Part shown: in pieces, positions 1 through 12,600 of the stretch
Numbering within the stretch: the stretch's first letter is position 1
How the letters are laid out: each line of letters opens with the position of its first letter
Assembly: GCF_003254395.2 (NCBI RefSeq)
Contig: NC_037649.1
Location: forward strand, 9,139,931 to 9,203,930
Direction of reading: 5' to 3'
DNA: 64,000 nt
From: Apis mellifera
Lineage: Eukaryota > Arthropoda > Insecta > Hymenoptera > Apidae
Notes under the pieces: model-generated
Database searches by the model: none
Told to the model about the DNA's origin: nothing
The model's input: the letters and a program-made list of their open reading frames with translations, nothing else
Translations under genes and position numbers: made by a program

Positions 1-1104
1 ATCCTACTGGTTTATCTGTGAGCGAGCAATCAGTACGAGGTTCTGCCCAAATAAAAATTCTTGATGATGAAGAAATTGAGGGCATGCGGGTAGCTTGTAA
101 GGTAGAAAATTATTAAAGATTTACATAATTTTTTTTAGAATATTTTTGTCTTCTTTTTTAATGATGAAAAAAATTTTATTTTATGATGAAAAAAAAATCA
201 AATCAAAATTTCTGTTATAGCTTGGAAGAGAAGTTTTGGATGAAGCTGCACGTACCTGTGATGTAGGTGTTACAACAGCTGAGATAGATAAAGCAGTTCA
301 TGAAGCTTGCATTGAAAAAGACTGTTATCCATCTCCATTGAATTATTATCAATTTCCAGCTAGTTGTTGTACTTCTGTTAATGAAGTAATTTGCCATGGT
401 ATTCCTGATACTAGGCCACTTCAAGATGGAGATATCTGCAATGGTACTATAATATATCATATTTTTATAAATATAGACTCAATATAAGTACAATAATACA
501 TCACAATTCTTATTTTTTTTATAGTTGATGTAACTGTGTATCATAATGGTTTTCACGGTGACTTAAATGAAACGTTTCTAGTCGGTAATGTGAAACCTGA
601 AATAAAAAAATTAGTTGAAGTTACACACGAATGTTTATCAAAAGCTATAGACATTGTACGACCTGGAGAAAAATATAGAGAAATTGGAAATATAATTCAA
701 AAACATGCACAAGCGCATGGATTTAGCGTAGTACGTAGTTATTGCGGTCATGGAATTCATCGTTTATTCCACACTGCGCCAAGTGTACCTCATTATGCCA
801 GTAAATATCCTATTTATAATCGTTATAATAAATCTATATTTTTTAACTTAATTTGATTTCATTATTTTTAGAAAACAAAGCTGTGGGTGTTATGAAACCA
901 GGACACTGTTTCACTATTGAACCAATGATATCTCAAGGTACATGGAGAGACGAAATGTGGCCCGATACTTGGACAGCAGTTACCGCAGATGGCCAATGGT
1001 CGGCACAATTTGAGCACACGCTTCTTGTTACCGAAACTGGTTGCGATATTCTTACAAAACGGCTTACAAATAATGGCAAGCCATGGTTCATGGATCGATC
1101 ATAG
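1..1104 (+). CDS. METAP1: Methionine aminopeptidase 1, 3' part (four exons)
   Basis: Removes the initiator methionine from new proteins in the cytosol, as a two-metal hydrolase acting near the ribosome. Coding exons are 3-101, 221-443, 525-800 and 872-1104, giving 276 residues in a single frame ending in TAG. The active-site set of the family is visible: His in CHGIPD, Asp in DVTVYHNGFHGD (both metal Asps), His in CGHGIHR, Glu in TIEPM and Glu in FEHT. The family is usually about 375-390 residues, so roughly the first 100, including the N-terminal zinc-finger region typical of type 1, lie left of the window. The next gene is convergent. A possible AATAAA lies at 1500-1505. Family identity is near certain. 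Confidence 0.96.
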
Positions 1105-1875
1105 TAGTATTCTTTTATAAATTATCGTCAGTTTATGTCATTTCAAATTTTGTGAATACTTAAACATAATAATGATTAAAGTATCTTCGTTTTCGTTCAT
1201 GCGAGATTTGTTTTTTCAAGATTAATCTCTACTCTTTGGTAAGTGCAATGATAATATTAACTTTGGTCAGATATATTTCTTATAAGGTATTTTTTACTGT
1301 ATGTACTTATGATGTTTTATTGGCAATTTTATAAGAAGAAAAGAAACGGAAAAAAAAAACTATCCTTGAAAGATAAAATCTCCGTAGATTTTTGTTTATA
1401 ACCAGAACAACTCCTGTACCATATAAATAGATTACCTCAATGATATATAAATGTACATATATATAAATGTAATTCAGGTTGGTGATGCGCAATGATTGAA
1501 ATAAAAAATGAGTTCTCTAAATCAATGGCAATATCTTTTATCCATTTTTTCACAATTAAATACAAATAATTTCGTCTAATAATAAATAATATTTAAATAA
1601 ATTAAAATGATATTTCGCGTGTCTTTAATATATCATCAATGAAAATATAAAAATATAAATAATAATTTTAAAATATAATCTTAAAAAAGACATTTCGTCA
1701 ATATCTTGTAAAGGACAATATGAAGTTTTCCATTTTCCATCCAAAAAAAATCTTATTCATTATTCATTCATCTAATTATAAATTAAATCCCCGTAAGAAT
1801 AAAACTAACTGATAAATAGGATTGTAATAAATATTCACGTACAACAATATATACAATATTTAAAAAAAAAAAAAC
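1105..1875. other. Convergent intergenic / 3' UTR space
   Basis: AT-rich sequence between the stops of METAP1 and the gene on the opposite strand. It probably holds both 3' UTRs. I see no further coding signal; the small ORFs are AT-rich and lack splice support. Confidence 0.6.
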
Positions 1876-4823
1876 TTATATTCCAGTCTTGGGACTCAAA
1901 CGTGATCCAAATTCAGCATTTGATTGATCATAAGACGATCTTTCATCGAACGATTGCGAATTTCGAATATCCGTCTCATCATTCTCATATTCGTATTCAA
2001 TTTCTGTATTTTCTTTTTTTTCATCGTTTTGTGGTTCGGTATTGCTATAATCATTTTCATCTGGCACCATAATTCTCAATGGTCGTTTATTATTGTAAAT
2101 ATTTTGTTGATGATTCTGTTTCCTATCATATTCTTTCTGACGTTCTTCGTATTGTAACTGTTCATGTTTTTGCTGACTGTATTGTTGTTTTTGTCGATTT
2201 TGAACACGATCTTGATAATACTTTTGATTATAACGATCATTATTAATTTGCTCATTTGTTTTGTATTCTTCATTTTTGTGATTGGGCGGCATAGTTTCTT
2301 CACTCTGTACATTCTCTTGTTGCTGTTGTTGTTTTCGCAATTGTCCAATCAATTGACTGTTAACATTTCCAGCAGCTGCTAAAGCTGCCAATTTTTCTGC
2401 AGCTTCACGATTGGGTAGTGTCGTATAAAATTGCGTAGAAATTCCATCATCATTGGCTACTTTATTAAAATATGTCGTTTGATCCTTTTGATCGTTATTT
2501 TCCTCGTATTCAATATTATTTTCTAATTGTTCGTTTCCATCAGTAATATAAGTGAGATCTTCGTTTTGTTGCAAACCAGCACTTTCTTCATCATTTATGG
2601 AAGTCTCCGGTCCTACGTTGTAATTCGTATTGACTCTTCCAGCGACATAATCTTGATTGAACAAGACCTGCTGCTGTTGCTGCTCCTTATTATCTTGCTC
2701 ATCGTAATTGAACGATTGCATCTGAGGCTGTGAGAAACCAGTTACACCGGTAGGTTGAAAGAATTGTCCAAGTTGTTGCTGAAGAATATGTTGCTGAAGT
2801 TGTGGTTGTTGACCTGGAATCAAAATTATTTCAATCTATCTAATTATTTAAACAACAATTTGGTCAAATCGATATTCCATATCGATAAAGCTAAGTTAAC
2901 CTCTTCGATACAAACGTCAATTTTAATCGATAGTTATCAAAGTATAAGTATACATAGCATTACGATAGTTATATTAATAATATAATTTTTTATTTTTTGA
3001 TTGATCTTTGTAAGTTACTTCTTTTATTTATTAGAAAGAAATTTTATATGTTACAATACGTTTATTATAAAAAAATGTTTAATATGAAAGCGTTACACTT
3101 GCTCGGCCGTTAAATAATAACATACTGTGCAACAAGTGTCATAAAAGAGGTTATTAACACGCATAAAACTTATTAGAAAACGTTTCTATCTCGCATCCTG
3201 AAAAACATGGTATATTTTCTCTATATTTTAATTTAGTTTACGACGATACAATTTGAACGTGAAACATACCTGTTTGATATTGTTCTGGCATCTTTTGAGG
3301 AAAACTGTTTAAAAGATCGTAAAGTTGAGTTGCTGAAAGCGGAGGGCCTGCAGGAGCTGGATGACCAACATGTAGATCAGGTATTTGTTGATTTATAATA
3401 TATGGAGTCTGACCAGCGGTGCCAGGGAAACCAACATGCAATGAACTATGAAGATTAGTTTGCATCGGTAGATTGGGCTGCCCGAGTTGAATGTTTGTTC
3501 CGATGAGGCCTATATTCGACGCTGGATGATTATTTAAATAAACGTCATTTGTTTGTAAGTCAGGATTCACCAATGTTGAAAGAGTTGCAAAATCTGGAGG
3601 CAAGAATGTCGATAAAACGGTTTGATATTCTTTTTGACTGATATCATTGCTTTCAGTTACTTCGTAATTATGTTGCACCGGAGTGGGACTCGTTACAGCT
3701 TTCTGCGATGTTAAACTCGTGCTAATAGTAGCAAGATCAAAATTTGGTAATAAGGAGCCTATAAAACAATATAAAACAGATACATATAAAAAAAAAAATA
3801 GAAAAAAAAAATATTTTTAATTATTAAAAAATTAAATCTCTAAAAATAATCATTAATTTGTTACTTTAGAATCTAACCATGTGGATTGATTTTATAAGTA
3901 GCATCAGTTGTTTGTTGACGTGAATTTTCTTCTATATTCACTTCATTGTTGAAAGGCTTATCCATGGGACTCAGATTAGGCGCAGGAATCGTATGAATTG
4001 GTCCCTTATCATCATCGACACCACCTCTATGAGTCGGTGGCAAAACAGCAGCTTCCGGTCTGTATTCAGGACTATATTCCGGCATTTTATTTACGGTATG
4101 AAACTCTTTAACCGGTGGACGTTGTGGTAAAACCGCATGATTATTTAAAGAAGTTCTTATTGGAATCTGATTTTTCCAAATGGTAGATGGCACATTGAAC
4201 ATCGGAGGTCGACGAATTCTGGAATAAAGGATAGATCGAGAAAATTTCACGTTCGATGAAAAATGTATTTTTTCTATATATATATTCTCAAAGATTCACC
4301 TATAATTCGACGGTTTGTGAGCTATTCGTTTCAATGGGAAATTTCCATTGATATGCATTGTATTTCCCACCGAAATTCGATGAGTAATTGGCCATGATTT
4401 TTTGAACATCAATTTAGGAGGCTGTGGGGGAGGCAACGGAGGTCTTCTAATCTTGTATCTAGCTTCGACAAGGCAGATACATGCGATCAATAGCCAACAC
4501 ATCCAATTTGTCGTCTGAAATTAACAGATTAATTTGTCTGTTATGTTTCAAGTGAAGTTTGAAGAAAAATTGATAGATTAATTACTATAATTAAAGGTCA
4601 GTAGATTTTTTATCAATGTTTATTATTTTTATTCTATTTTTATTAAATTCAGCATTTAATTTAATTTCTATATATGTAAAAAATGGATGCTATTAAATTT
4701 GAAAAATTATTTTCCGCAAGTTGAAGATATATATAAAAAATAAATTTATTATAATGGGACATATCAAATTGAAAAATGCAAACTTACGCATATTAACATA
4801 TGAACTTAGCTTCATTCTTTGCA

Positions 4824-4871
<48 letters not shown>

Positions 4872-6545
4872 AAGAATGCGTGCAATATAATGTAAATCAA
4901 TGATCTTTAAATCTTTTTGAATAAAGTTCGATAAAATTTGTTTTTTTATTCAGTCAATATTATTTCAATATTTGAATAAACTCTATAATAAATTATTGAA
5001 ATTAATAAAGAAAACGAATAAAAAAATATTTTTAATTGCAGTTTTACGACATAAATTTCATTGTTTACTAAAACATTACAAACGAATTGTTTTTATATTC
5101 AACGCCAATTCGTAATCTGTTATGTTGAACTATCGTAACAATGACCGTGACAATGGATGTTCATTGTGGCATTAAGCAATTATAGTTTGAGAAACGCTGG
5201 CGTTGGCAATGAAACCGAAGAGAGAAGTGCTGTGAGTTGTTAGCGGGTAAAGTGGGACGGTGTGCTACATCGATGGTAGGAAAAGCGAGGGTAGTAAGAA
5301 GCCAGGTGAGGAGCGAGGTCGAAAAGAAAATAGTCGAACCTGGAAATAATGATCCGGCACCGACGGATTGAGATGATGACCGCGGATGCAACAAGTTGTA
5401 TCGTAACGATTATGGTTCGTTTTCGCTCGAATTGCATTTCCGGTGAGTGATTTTCTTTCCCGAGTACACATTAATGGAAGGTATATTTTTAAAATTTTTT
5501 TTTTTAATATTTTATTATTTATCGTTTTGATTTATTATGGTGCATGATAAATGAAAACGCATGAAGTAATTTGATATTAAAGGAAAGAGAGAAAATTTAA
5601 ATGATTGATAAGATAAATGTAAAGAAAAGTAAATTAAGTTTATCATTTAAGTTTATTATATTTACTTATAATATATTATTTGATTTTTTTTATTTTATTT
5701 CATTGAAATTTATATAAAAAGTTAAAGTTACTAATTTGATTCTTATTCATAAAAAGTAATTAAGTATGAATTTAATTTATATAATATAAAATTATTATTA
5801 ATGAAAATGTCGATTCTATTTTATTTAGTGTGCGAATACGTCTTTCATTATTTTTTTTATATAAAGACGATATTTTCTCAAGAATGAATAGAGAAATATC
5901 TAGCTATTTCCCGTTAATGATAATAATCAGACATTGACCGACTATTCTTTTTTTGTATACTATAACGGAACTAGTTTCTATATTGGATAGATTGGATGGA
6001 TGAACATATTAACTTGATTTTTCAATCATACTAACTATATTCATTCGTCATAATACAATGTGAAGAATAGCGTGACATAACTTATATTCGTAAAATTAGT
6101 CAAATTGTATGCTAACAATTCTAACTAATTTAACAATTTCATAAAATGATATTCATAAAGTAAGTTATCTATTCAAAGAAAAGTTTCAGAAGTTTTCTTG
6201 AAAATTTAAATAATAAAGATAATTTAAGAAGATTAAAATGATTTAATGATCATCTAAGATGATTTAATGATTTAATGATCGTGAGTATAAAAATATAATT
6301 TATATCTTACATTTAAATAATAATAAGAGTTTTATTTTTAAAGATATCAAACGATAACAATGAAATAAAATACAACAGTGTGTTACATTAATCAAAGAAA
6401 ACCGCACAATTTTCAATTATCATCGAATATCAAATTCATAAAATTACAATATATATATAAATTATTAATTTAAAAAATGAAAGTTAATTAATGAATAATG
6501 TACTGCAAATTCTACTTTGTGACCTTGAAATGAGCTTACCTTCAT
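1876..6545 (-). CDS. Secreted Pro/Gln/Asn-rich low-complexity protein (five exons)
   Basis: Product not recognised as a named family. Exons, 5' to 3': 6545-6540, 4514-4300, 4218-3878, 3758-3270, 2813-1876 (1,989 nt, 662 residues, phases 0/2/1/1). The first exon encodes only Met-Lys; joined to exon 2 it gives a signal peptide, MKTTNWMCWLLIACICLVEA. The mature part starts Arg/Pro-rich (IRRPPLPPPQPPK, then IRRPPMF), is followed by Pro-rich disordered sequence, and ends in a Gln/Asn/Glu/Tyr-rich region of about 310 residues with poly-Gln runs. No Cys knot, enzyme motif or R&R domain is visible. The two-codon first exon and extreme composition resemble insect cuticle or matrix genes, so a secreted structural role is inferred. 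A TATA box lies upstream at 6801-6806. Confidence 0.82.
4829..4866. repeat. (TA)n microsatellite
   Basis: Uninterrupted TA dinucleotide array in the long first intron of the Pro/Gln-rich gene. It is a simple repeat and probably length-polymorphic. Confidence 0.95.
5161..5442 (+). other. GC-elevated exon-like segment with strong donor
   Basis: A block of clearly higher GC than its surroundings inside the first intron of the minus-strand gene. On the plus strand it ends in ATTTCCG followed by gtgagtga, a near-ideal splice donor. A short frame starting ATGATGACCGCG runs into that donor, but the peptide is not recognisable. It could be the first exon of a plus-strand or noncoding transcript, or a regulatory element. 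No partner exon was found. Confidence 0.25.
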
Positions 6546-6800
6546 CGTCTTGCCTTTCAATAAAGTTCCGTGATGAACAAATTATAATTTTGCAGATTTA
6601 TCACCTGATAACTTGTTTGTTTTCACTGAGAGGAAAAAATGGAAAGCGATAAAAGAAAAATAAGAAAAAAAAAAAAAAGAAAATATAAAAATATACCGGA
6701 AGTTATGATCACAAATAATCGAATATGAATTGACGCGTGCAATGATTGGACGTTGAGGAAGCACTGCGTGTTCTGCACACAATTAGGTCATTGTCCTTCA

Positions 6801-6806
6801 TTTATA
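6801..6806 (-). promoter_or_regulatory. TATA box of the Pro/Gln-rich secreted gene
   Basis: TATAAA on the minus strand, about 32 bases before a TGCAGA initiator-like site (A at 6774) and about 260 bases before the Met-Lys start codon at 6545. Spacing fits a focused TATA promoter, which is common for insect cuticle-type genes. Confidence 0.55.
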
Positions 6807-9140
6807 CTCGCAACCGGCGAATGTATCATCGAAGGCCGAAACGTTGTTCCTCCTACTCTGATGGATAACAGCTGCTTCAAAACGCGGAATGTAACCGGGA
6901 AAAGTCATAGATTCCACAAAATTCATAAAAATTCCAAATTCTATGATTCTTCAACGCAAAGTATCAAGCAAATTTATTAAAATTAATAAAATTAATTGTA
7001 TATTACACGTAAATAGATATCTTTTCATCTTTTATCTTCTCTCTTCTAAATATTTTCCAACAGGTAAAGTTGATGGTAAAGTAGATACAAAAATAAATCA
7101 ATAGATTATCATTGATATTAACATTTTGATTTGTTAAAAATTCTTTAATTTTTAAAAATTTTGTCTAATTTTTAAATTTTTTATAAAAGTTTTTTTTTAG
7201 TTTACTTTCTTTTCTCCTATACTTCCTCCGAGTTAAAGAAGTAAAGTCATGTATAGTGAACGTCTTCCAGAAACGGTACTTTGACAAAGACGCCTTTAGA
7301 GAAAAGAAAAGATAACGCGAAGTCTATTTCGATGCGATCTTACATCAATTTCAAACCAAAGTCAATGTATGAACAATTAAAATAGTAAATTTAATATTAA
7401 TATTCATAAGAACGTGTTAACGACGTTAATTTATCTTTAACGACGTCCGATTGTTTCGATGATGCATGACACTTTTGCGAATCTGTTACAATCAGCCGAA
7501 AAGGAATTCGATGACAGGAAAGTCGATTTGCGATTGTATCAAAGGCCCTTTGCGACTCGACAGATGGACAGAACGATCGAAGACCGGTCAAACGCCGTTT
7601 CTCTCCATATCCTGCTACTGGATTCCCTCGTGAGAATATACCTGTGTGCGTGGATACGCACGGACCAACATGTGTGATCCAGTGACCCACTATATTCATC
7701 GGTGGCTACGTGAGTTTATGACTAAAATTATGCGACCATGCTATTCCATCTTTCACAAATGAAAGGAGAACTTTTGCATTTCGATATTTTATGATTTATA
7801 TTATATTATATTATATTCTTTTCGTTCACAAAATCTGTAAATATATAAAAAGCATAAATTTTTTTATATCCACGAATTTTTTAAAAACTTTTTAATATTT
7901 TTATTTTATTTCATTTCTTTTAAAATTCTTAAAATTGATAATACTTGTATAAATAATAATTTAGATTATGAAAAATATTTTATACAATAATTTTATACGT
8001 CTGAATATTTTATTAGATATAGTTAAAAATATATATATATATAAGGAAAGGATATAAAGTATAAAGTATAAGATATTTGGAAAGAATCGATGTTACTTAA
8101 GATTGAAAGTTCATTGCACTCAATGTGAAGGTTGATAAAAGGAGATCGAGATTGGATGTTGCTTCAGACGCTTTATTTTCGTGAATGTCGTTCCTTATTC
8201 TTTATATTCGTTTATATTAACTCAGATAGATAATGATAAATTCTTTTCAATTTCTTCTCATTTCTTTTGATATATATATCAATTAATTATTTACATATTT
8301 TCTTTTTTTATAGAAAATTTCAATCTATGGATAAAATTGAAGATATAAAGAAAGATTAGAATAAAATCAATTTAAAACAAAAAAACAATAATCAGATTGA
8401 TTTATTGATATTCTATTTATACAAGAGTATATACATTACAACGACTAATTAGAACGGTATCGCATTACAAATATTATAATATTTATAATTATAAATTCTG
8501 GAGAGCGTTAAAAAAGAGGAAGGAAGGTTAAACTAGTTACTCTCATTGTTATGGCCTCCTTCATTACATAAAAGTTTCTCGAGCTTCATTTGCATTTGTA
8601 CGCATAATGAATTCGTTATATACTTTCATACACCACATTCATCTTCTTCTTAAAAATTAATAATCAATAAGCATCATATAAAAAGCTCTAAAAACAAGAC
8701 AACTAGATATAAAAATTGTACCTTAATGTTGCAATCACACACAAAAAAAAAAAAAAAGAAAAAAAAAAAGAAAAAGAAAAAAAACAACTTATTAGCGATT
8801 CAACATATATCACAAGATAAAATCATTTACAATGAGTATCCTCTACATTGACTCATGCTTGTAACTTAAAATTCAACAACATTTATCGTTTTCTAATTTA
8901 CACGATGGACCGCTTTCTTTTTCCAGAATAATCCCAAGAAGATTCGTCCATGCATGATTGAATCCATCCATGAAATTTCTTAGTCTTCTTCCTTTGTAAC
9001 GAGGCGAAAGCCGCAACACGGACACATATATACGTAGGTAGATAAATTATGCCTAACTAATTCTCAATCGAGTAATATACATTATAACACACCCGTTTAA
9101 TTTTTTTTTTTCCACTCACTTTAAGTTTCAAATTTTAAAG
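6807..9140. other. Intergenic region with one GC-elevated island
   Basis: Mostly AT-rich spacer between two minus-strand genes. At 7397-7699 composition changes abruptly and both strands hold open frames (72 residues on +, 100 on -). Neither protein is recognisable and no confident splice pair surrounds them. A poly-A-rich stretch lies near 8740-8785. The part next to 9140 is probably the 3' UTR of the minus-strand exons at 9141-9396. Confidence 0.4.
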
Positions 9141-9396
9141 TTAATTCTTCCTGTGTTTAGTACGATAATATCGATGTCTTTTAAATCCATTATACGGATA
9201 ATAATGGGCATAGGAGTAGACCACTGAAACATAAAATATTGAATTTAATATATATACGATTTTTATGAATTGTCACAATAGAAAAATTCATTTAACTATA
9301 ATAAGCAAAGAAAAGCACAACTAAACACATATCGTGGCCGAGAAGACACGCAAGGTGCCGGATATCATGCAGATGTTGTAAAACCAAGTGAAACAA
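9141..9396 (-). CDS. Possible 40-residue secreted peptide, or alternative tail of the upstream gene
   Basis: Two small minus-strand exons. An ATG at 9368 starts a frame that splices at 9329 (donor gtgttt, weak) to 9223-9141. The joined peptide is 40 residues: a hydrophobic signal-like start, MISGTLRVFSATILVYSYA, then HYYPYNGFKRHRYYR and a basic end. An acceptor at 9397 would also let the first exon start at 9396 and join, in matching phase, to a donor (AGAGG/gtaaat) just before the stop of the neighbouring 612-residue protein. That would make these exons its alternative C-terminus. Both readings are phase-consistent and the weak donor limits confidence. Confidence 0.35.
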
Positions 9397-9629
9397 CTAT
9401 TGAAAGATAAAGTTATAAATATGGGCGATTCAGGCATCAAACATATAAGAATACCAGGTTTAAAATTCCATTATCGATCGTAACATAATTCAAACAAAAA
9501 AAAAAAAAGGAAATTATTTCTTTCGTATTAACTTTTAACTTAACACAATTAATCACGTGCAAAGTGTTTCACGGTAAATAAAATTTCACATCTAGCATCA
9601 TACATTATTCTAATTACCTGTCTTTCAAT

Positions 9630-12600
9630 TTACCCTCTAGGTAGTCTCATACGGTGAAATTCGTTTATGGATCTTCTTCTCTGTCCACTATTTTTTCTCT
9701 GATACAATCCATGCATGTTGAAATTAGTGAAAGGTTGAATCGATCCCTGATATTGCCAATACGGAGTCAGTAGTGGTATCTTTAAAGGTTCCTGTAGCAT
9801 GGAGTAAGAATATGGAAGCAACGGACTCTTGGAGATGTTTGCAAGAGATTGCAACTTGGGTAATTCCGCGGATATTTTAATCGATTCTATTTTAGGATTC
9901 GTATCTATCGACAAGCTCGAGTACATGGACAAATCGTTGCCAGACGTGTCACTCTTTGGAAAATGCAAGTTTCCTTCGTCGGGGATAGAATGATATTGAA
10001 TGTGTATAGGTGGATACTCGATGCTCTGTTGAATCGAATCTGTGAACGGTGAGACGTGAAGATTCGACGGAGGACTGGGAGCAAGTGGAGGATAGATTGG
10101 ATAATCGTATCCATTTTGATCATTCGACGAATGTTGAATCATAACGTCGTAGCTGGACGGCAATGGAGAATTGGAGTTCACTTTGTGGTCGTCTTGATTA
10201 AAATGATAATTCGGTATCACGGTGTTCTCGATATCTTTGTGGGGTGGTAATTCAGGTGGTGGCCCGTAATAATCGTCTTCCGGATGCGTCACAGCTGGTT
10301 TTCGAATTTCCAAATTCACAGTGTGGTGATCATGGTTGTCAGGTTTCGTCGGTTTCGCAATAAGTAGGCCCGCCTGGTCTTCGACTATAAACGTAACGTC
10401 TGTCAGTCGAGTCTAAAGTTAATCCTTCGTTTCGTGATCATAATATTAAAATGATCTCTTGGAAATGTTAAATATGTTTAATATGCTCTGATAAAAGATT
10501 GTTAATTTTAATTGTTAATAAATATTTCTTTTTATTAGATTAGAAATAGTATAGATAGATAATAGCAGAAGTAATAGTTTGTTTTCTTTTCTATATGAAT
10601 ATCCGCTTCCTGTTTTAGTCCATAAATTTTAGTTCATAAAACGAAAGGTAATTCGTTTAATATTTTATTGTCGTGCCGTTTCGTATATTTACAATGTATG
10701 AGTTAAGTATATTAGTATGAATGTCTTTGCATAACTTTTCTTATTTATTAACTTTTATTGCTTTTCTTCCTAATATAATTATGTACATTTTATTTGATAC
10801 AAGTATATAAATCTACTTTATAAAAGAATCTTTGAATCATTTTTTTTTTTTCAGATAAAGCGTTATGTAATGACGCATTTGAACCTTATCAGAAAGGAAT
10901 TGAACAAGAGCAAAAGTGGAATCGATTTAAGATTTTGAAAATCGGAAGGAGGAAAAAGAAGAAAGGAATGAGATCGTTATTCTCGCGGAAGAGAATAGAA
11001 TTGTTGAAGAAAAAAAAAAACTTATCGTTGAAATGTGAAATTTAAGAAAGAAGCAATCATGATAAGCAAGGGAAAGTTCACAGAGACGGTACGAAAGCTA
11101 TTTATATTATATATAATTTATATTATACCGAACAAATATATAATGACTAAAATTCAACGCGCTATTCTTCTGTAGCTTACTCTTCTCTAGTTTAACTCGT
11201 CTTTATACACGAAGGAAAGTTCCAAAGATTAGAATCTTGTTTGAAAGTGAAGATCACTTTTACTTTATTTTAAAACGTAACGCCTCTTCCGAGATTCTAC
11301 GCCTCTCACCGAATTTTTTCACACACGAGAGCACACTATGTACATACATTCATCGAGCATATCATACATTCGAAGCAGAGATATAAGCGTATTCAAATGC
11401 ACATGCATTTCCCATAAAAATTTAATCATTGTTGCGAGATCTCGAATTTTTGTGAATCGAAAATTAACGAAAGCAAAAAAAAAAAAAAGAAATATTAGTA
11501 TTGCTGCACTGATACTAAAAAATATGTTTTTAGCGATTTTAAATTAAGTCTTACTATCCGAGGATTCATAATTCGCATTTTCGTGATATCCGTGGTGCCC
11601 GCTATATTCCTCGTGATCGGGTGGAGGAGGTCCTTCGTAAATATCTTCGTGACCTGTTTCATTTCATATTAAGATTTTTAATTTTTCAAATAATTATGGA
11701 AAATATTATAATTACATTTAATTAACTGTATATATATTTTTTTTGTTATAGGTATCATGAAATTAAGTATCCAAGTTAAGAAAAAATATACAAACAAAGT
11801 TTAAATTAAAAAAGGACTTACTAATTGGTGGGGGAGGATGATCGTACAAATACGTGGGATGGGGCGGCTCCGTACGAGGTTGCACGGCACTCTTAGCTAT
11901 ATTTCGACCCAATGTAGTGATCACGTCCCCAGTTTTACTAATTATTTTTCCCTTTGAAGAGACAAGGTAACCGCTTCCTTTCAATAGCTGACCTTTCAAA
12001 GCAATCACACCTCCACTTATAGCTTTTACGGCTTGCATTAATGTGCTAATGATCGCCTTTTTGAAGTCCCAAACGTCGAACACCTTTTCGCCATACTATC
12101 ATAGAAAAATTTCATTAACGAGATACGTGCGCTCAAATTAATCGAGATGCGATTTATGCTTTACATTTATTGAGTATTATATTGCACGATACAGATTATT
12201 ATAAGAAAGACTTTGTATATAATATACAAGCAACTATTTGTACTAATGTGTATTATACTAATGTAAGCTATTTTTTTCATAAGTTTTTTTTTCTTATAAC
12301 AGCGGGCATTAAATTTTTTGATTTAATATTATAGAAACGCTTTTTGAAATTTTTAAGTTACAATTTGATATTTTTTTTTTTTTTTTGATCGTTGCTTTTA
12401 TGATGCAAATAAGATTCGAATTATTACAGATTAGAACGATCGGTGATGACATATCACGGTCGACCTGTTTCCTTCGACGTCGATTATTCGAAACATAATT
12501 CGTAATTTCACGATGGAAATTATAAATTTCTACTGGACTTCGTGGACTGATTAATCGTGAAATTGCTTGTACGAGAAAAATCTGTGTTATCGAGCTGTTT

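Noticed and set aside
1924..2985. Plus-strand hydrophobic frames over the Gln/Asn-rich exon
   Set aside because: Reverse complement of CAA/AAT-rich codons gives Leu/Ile/Phe runs. No independent evidence of a membrane protein.
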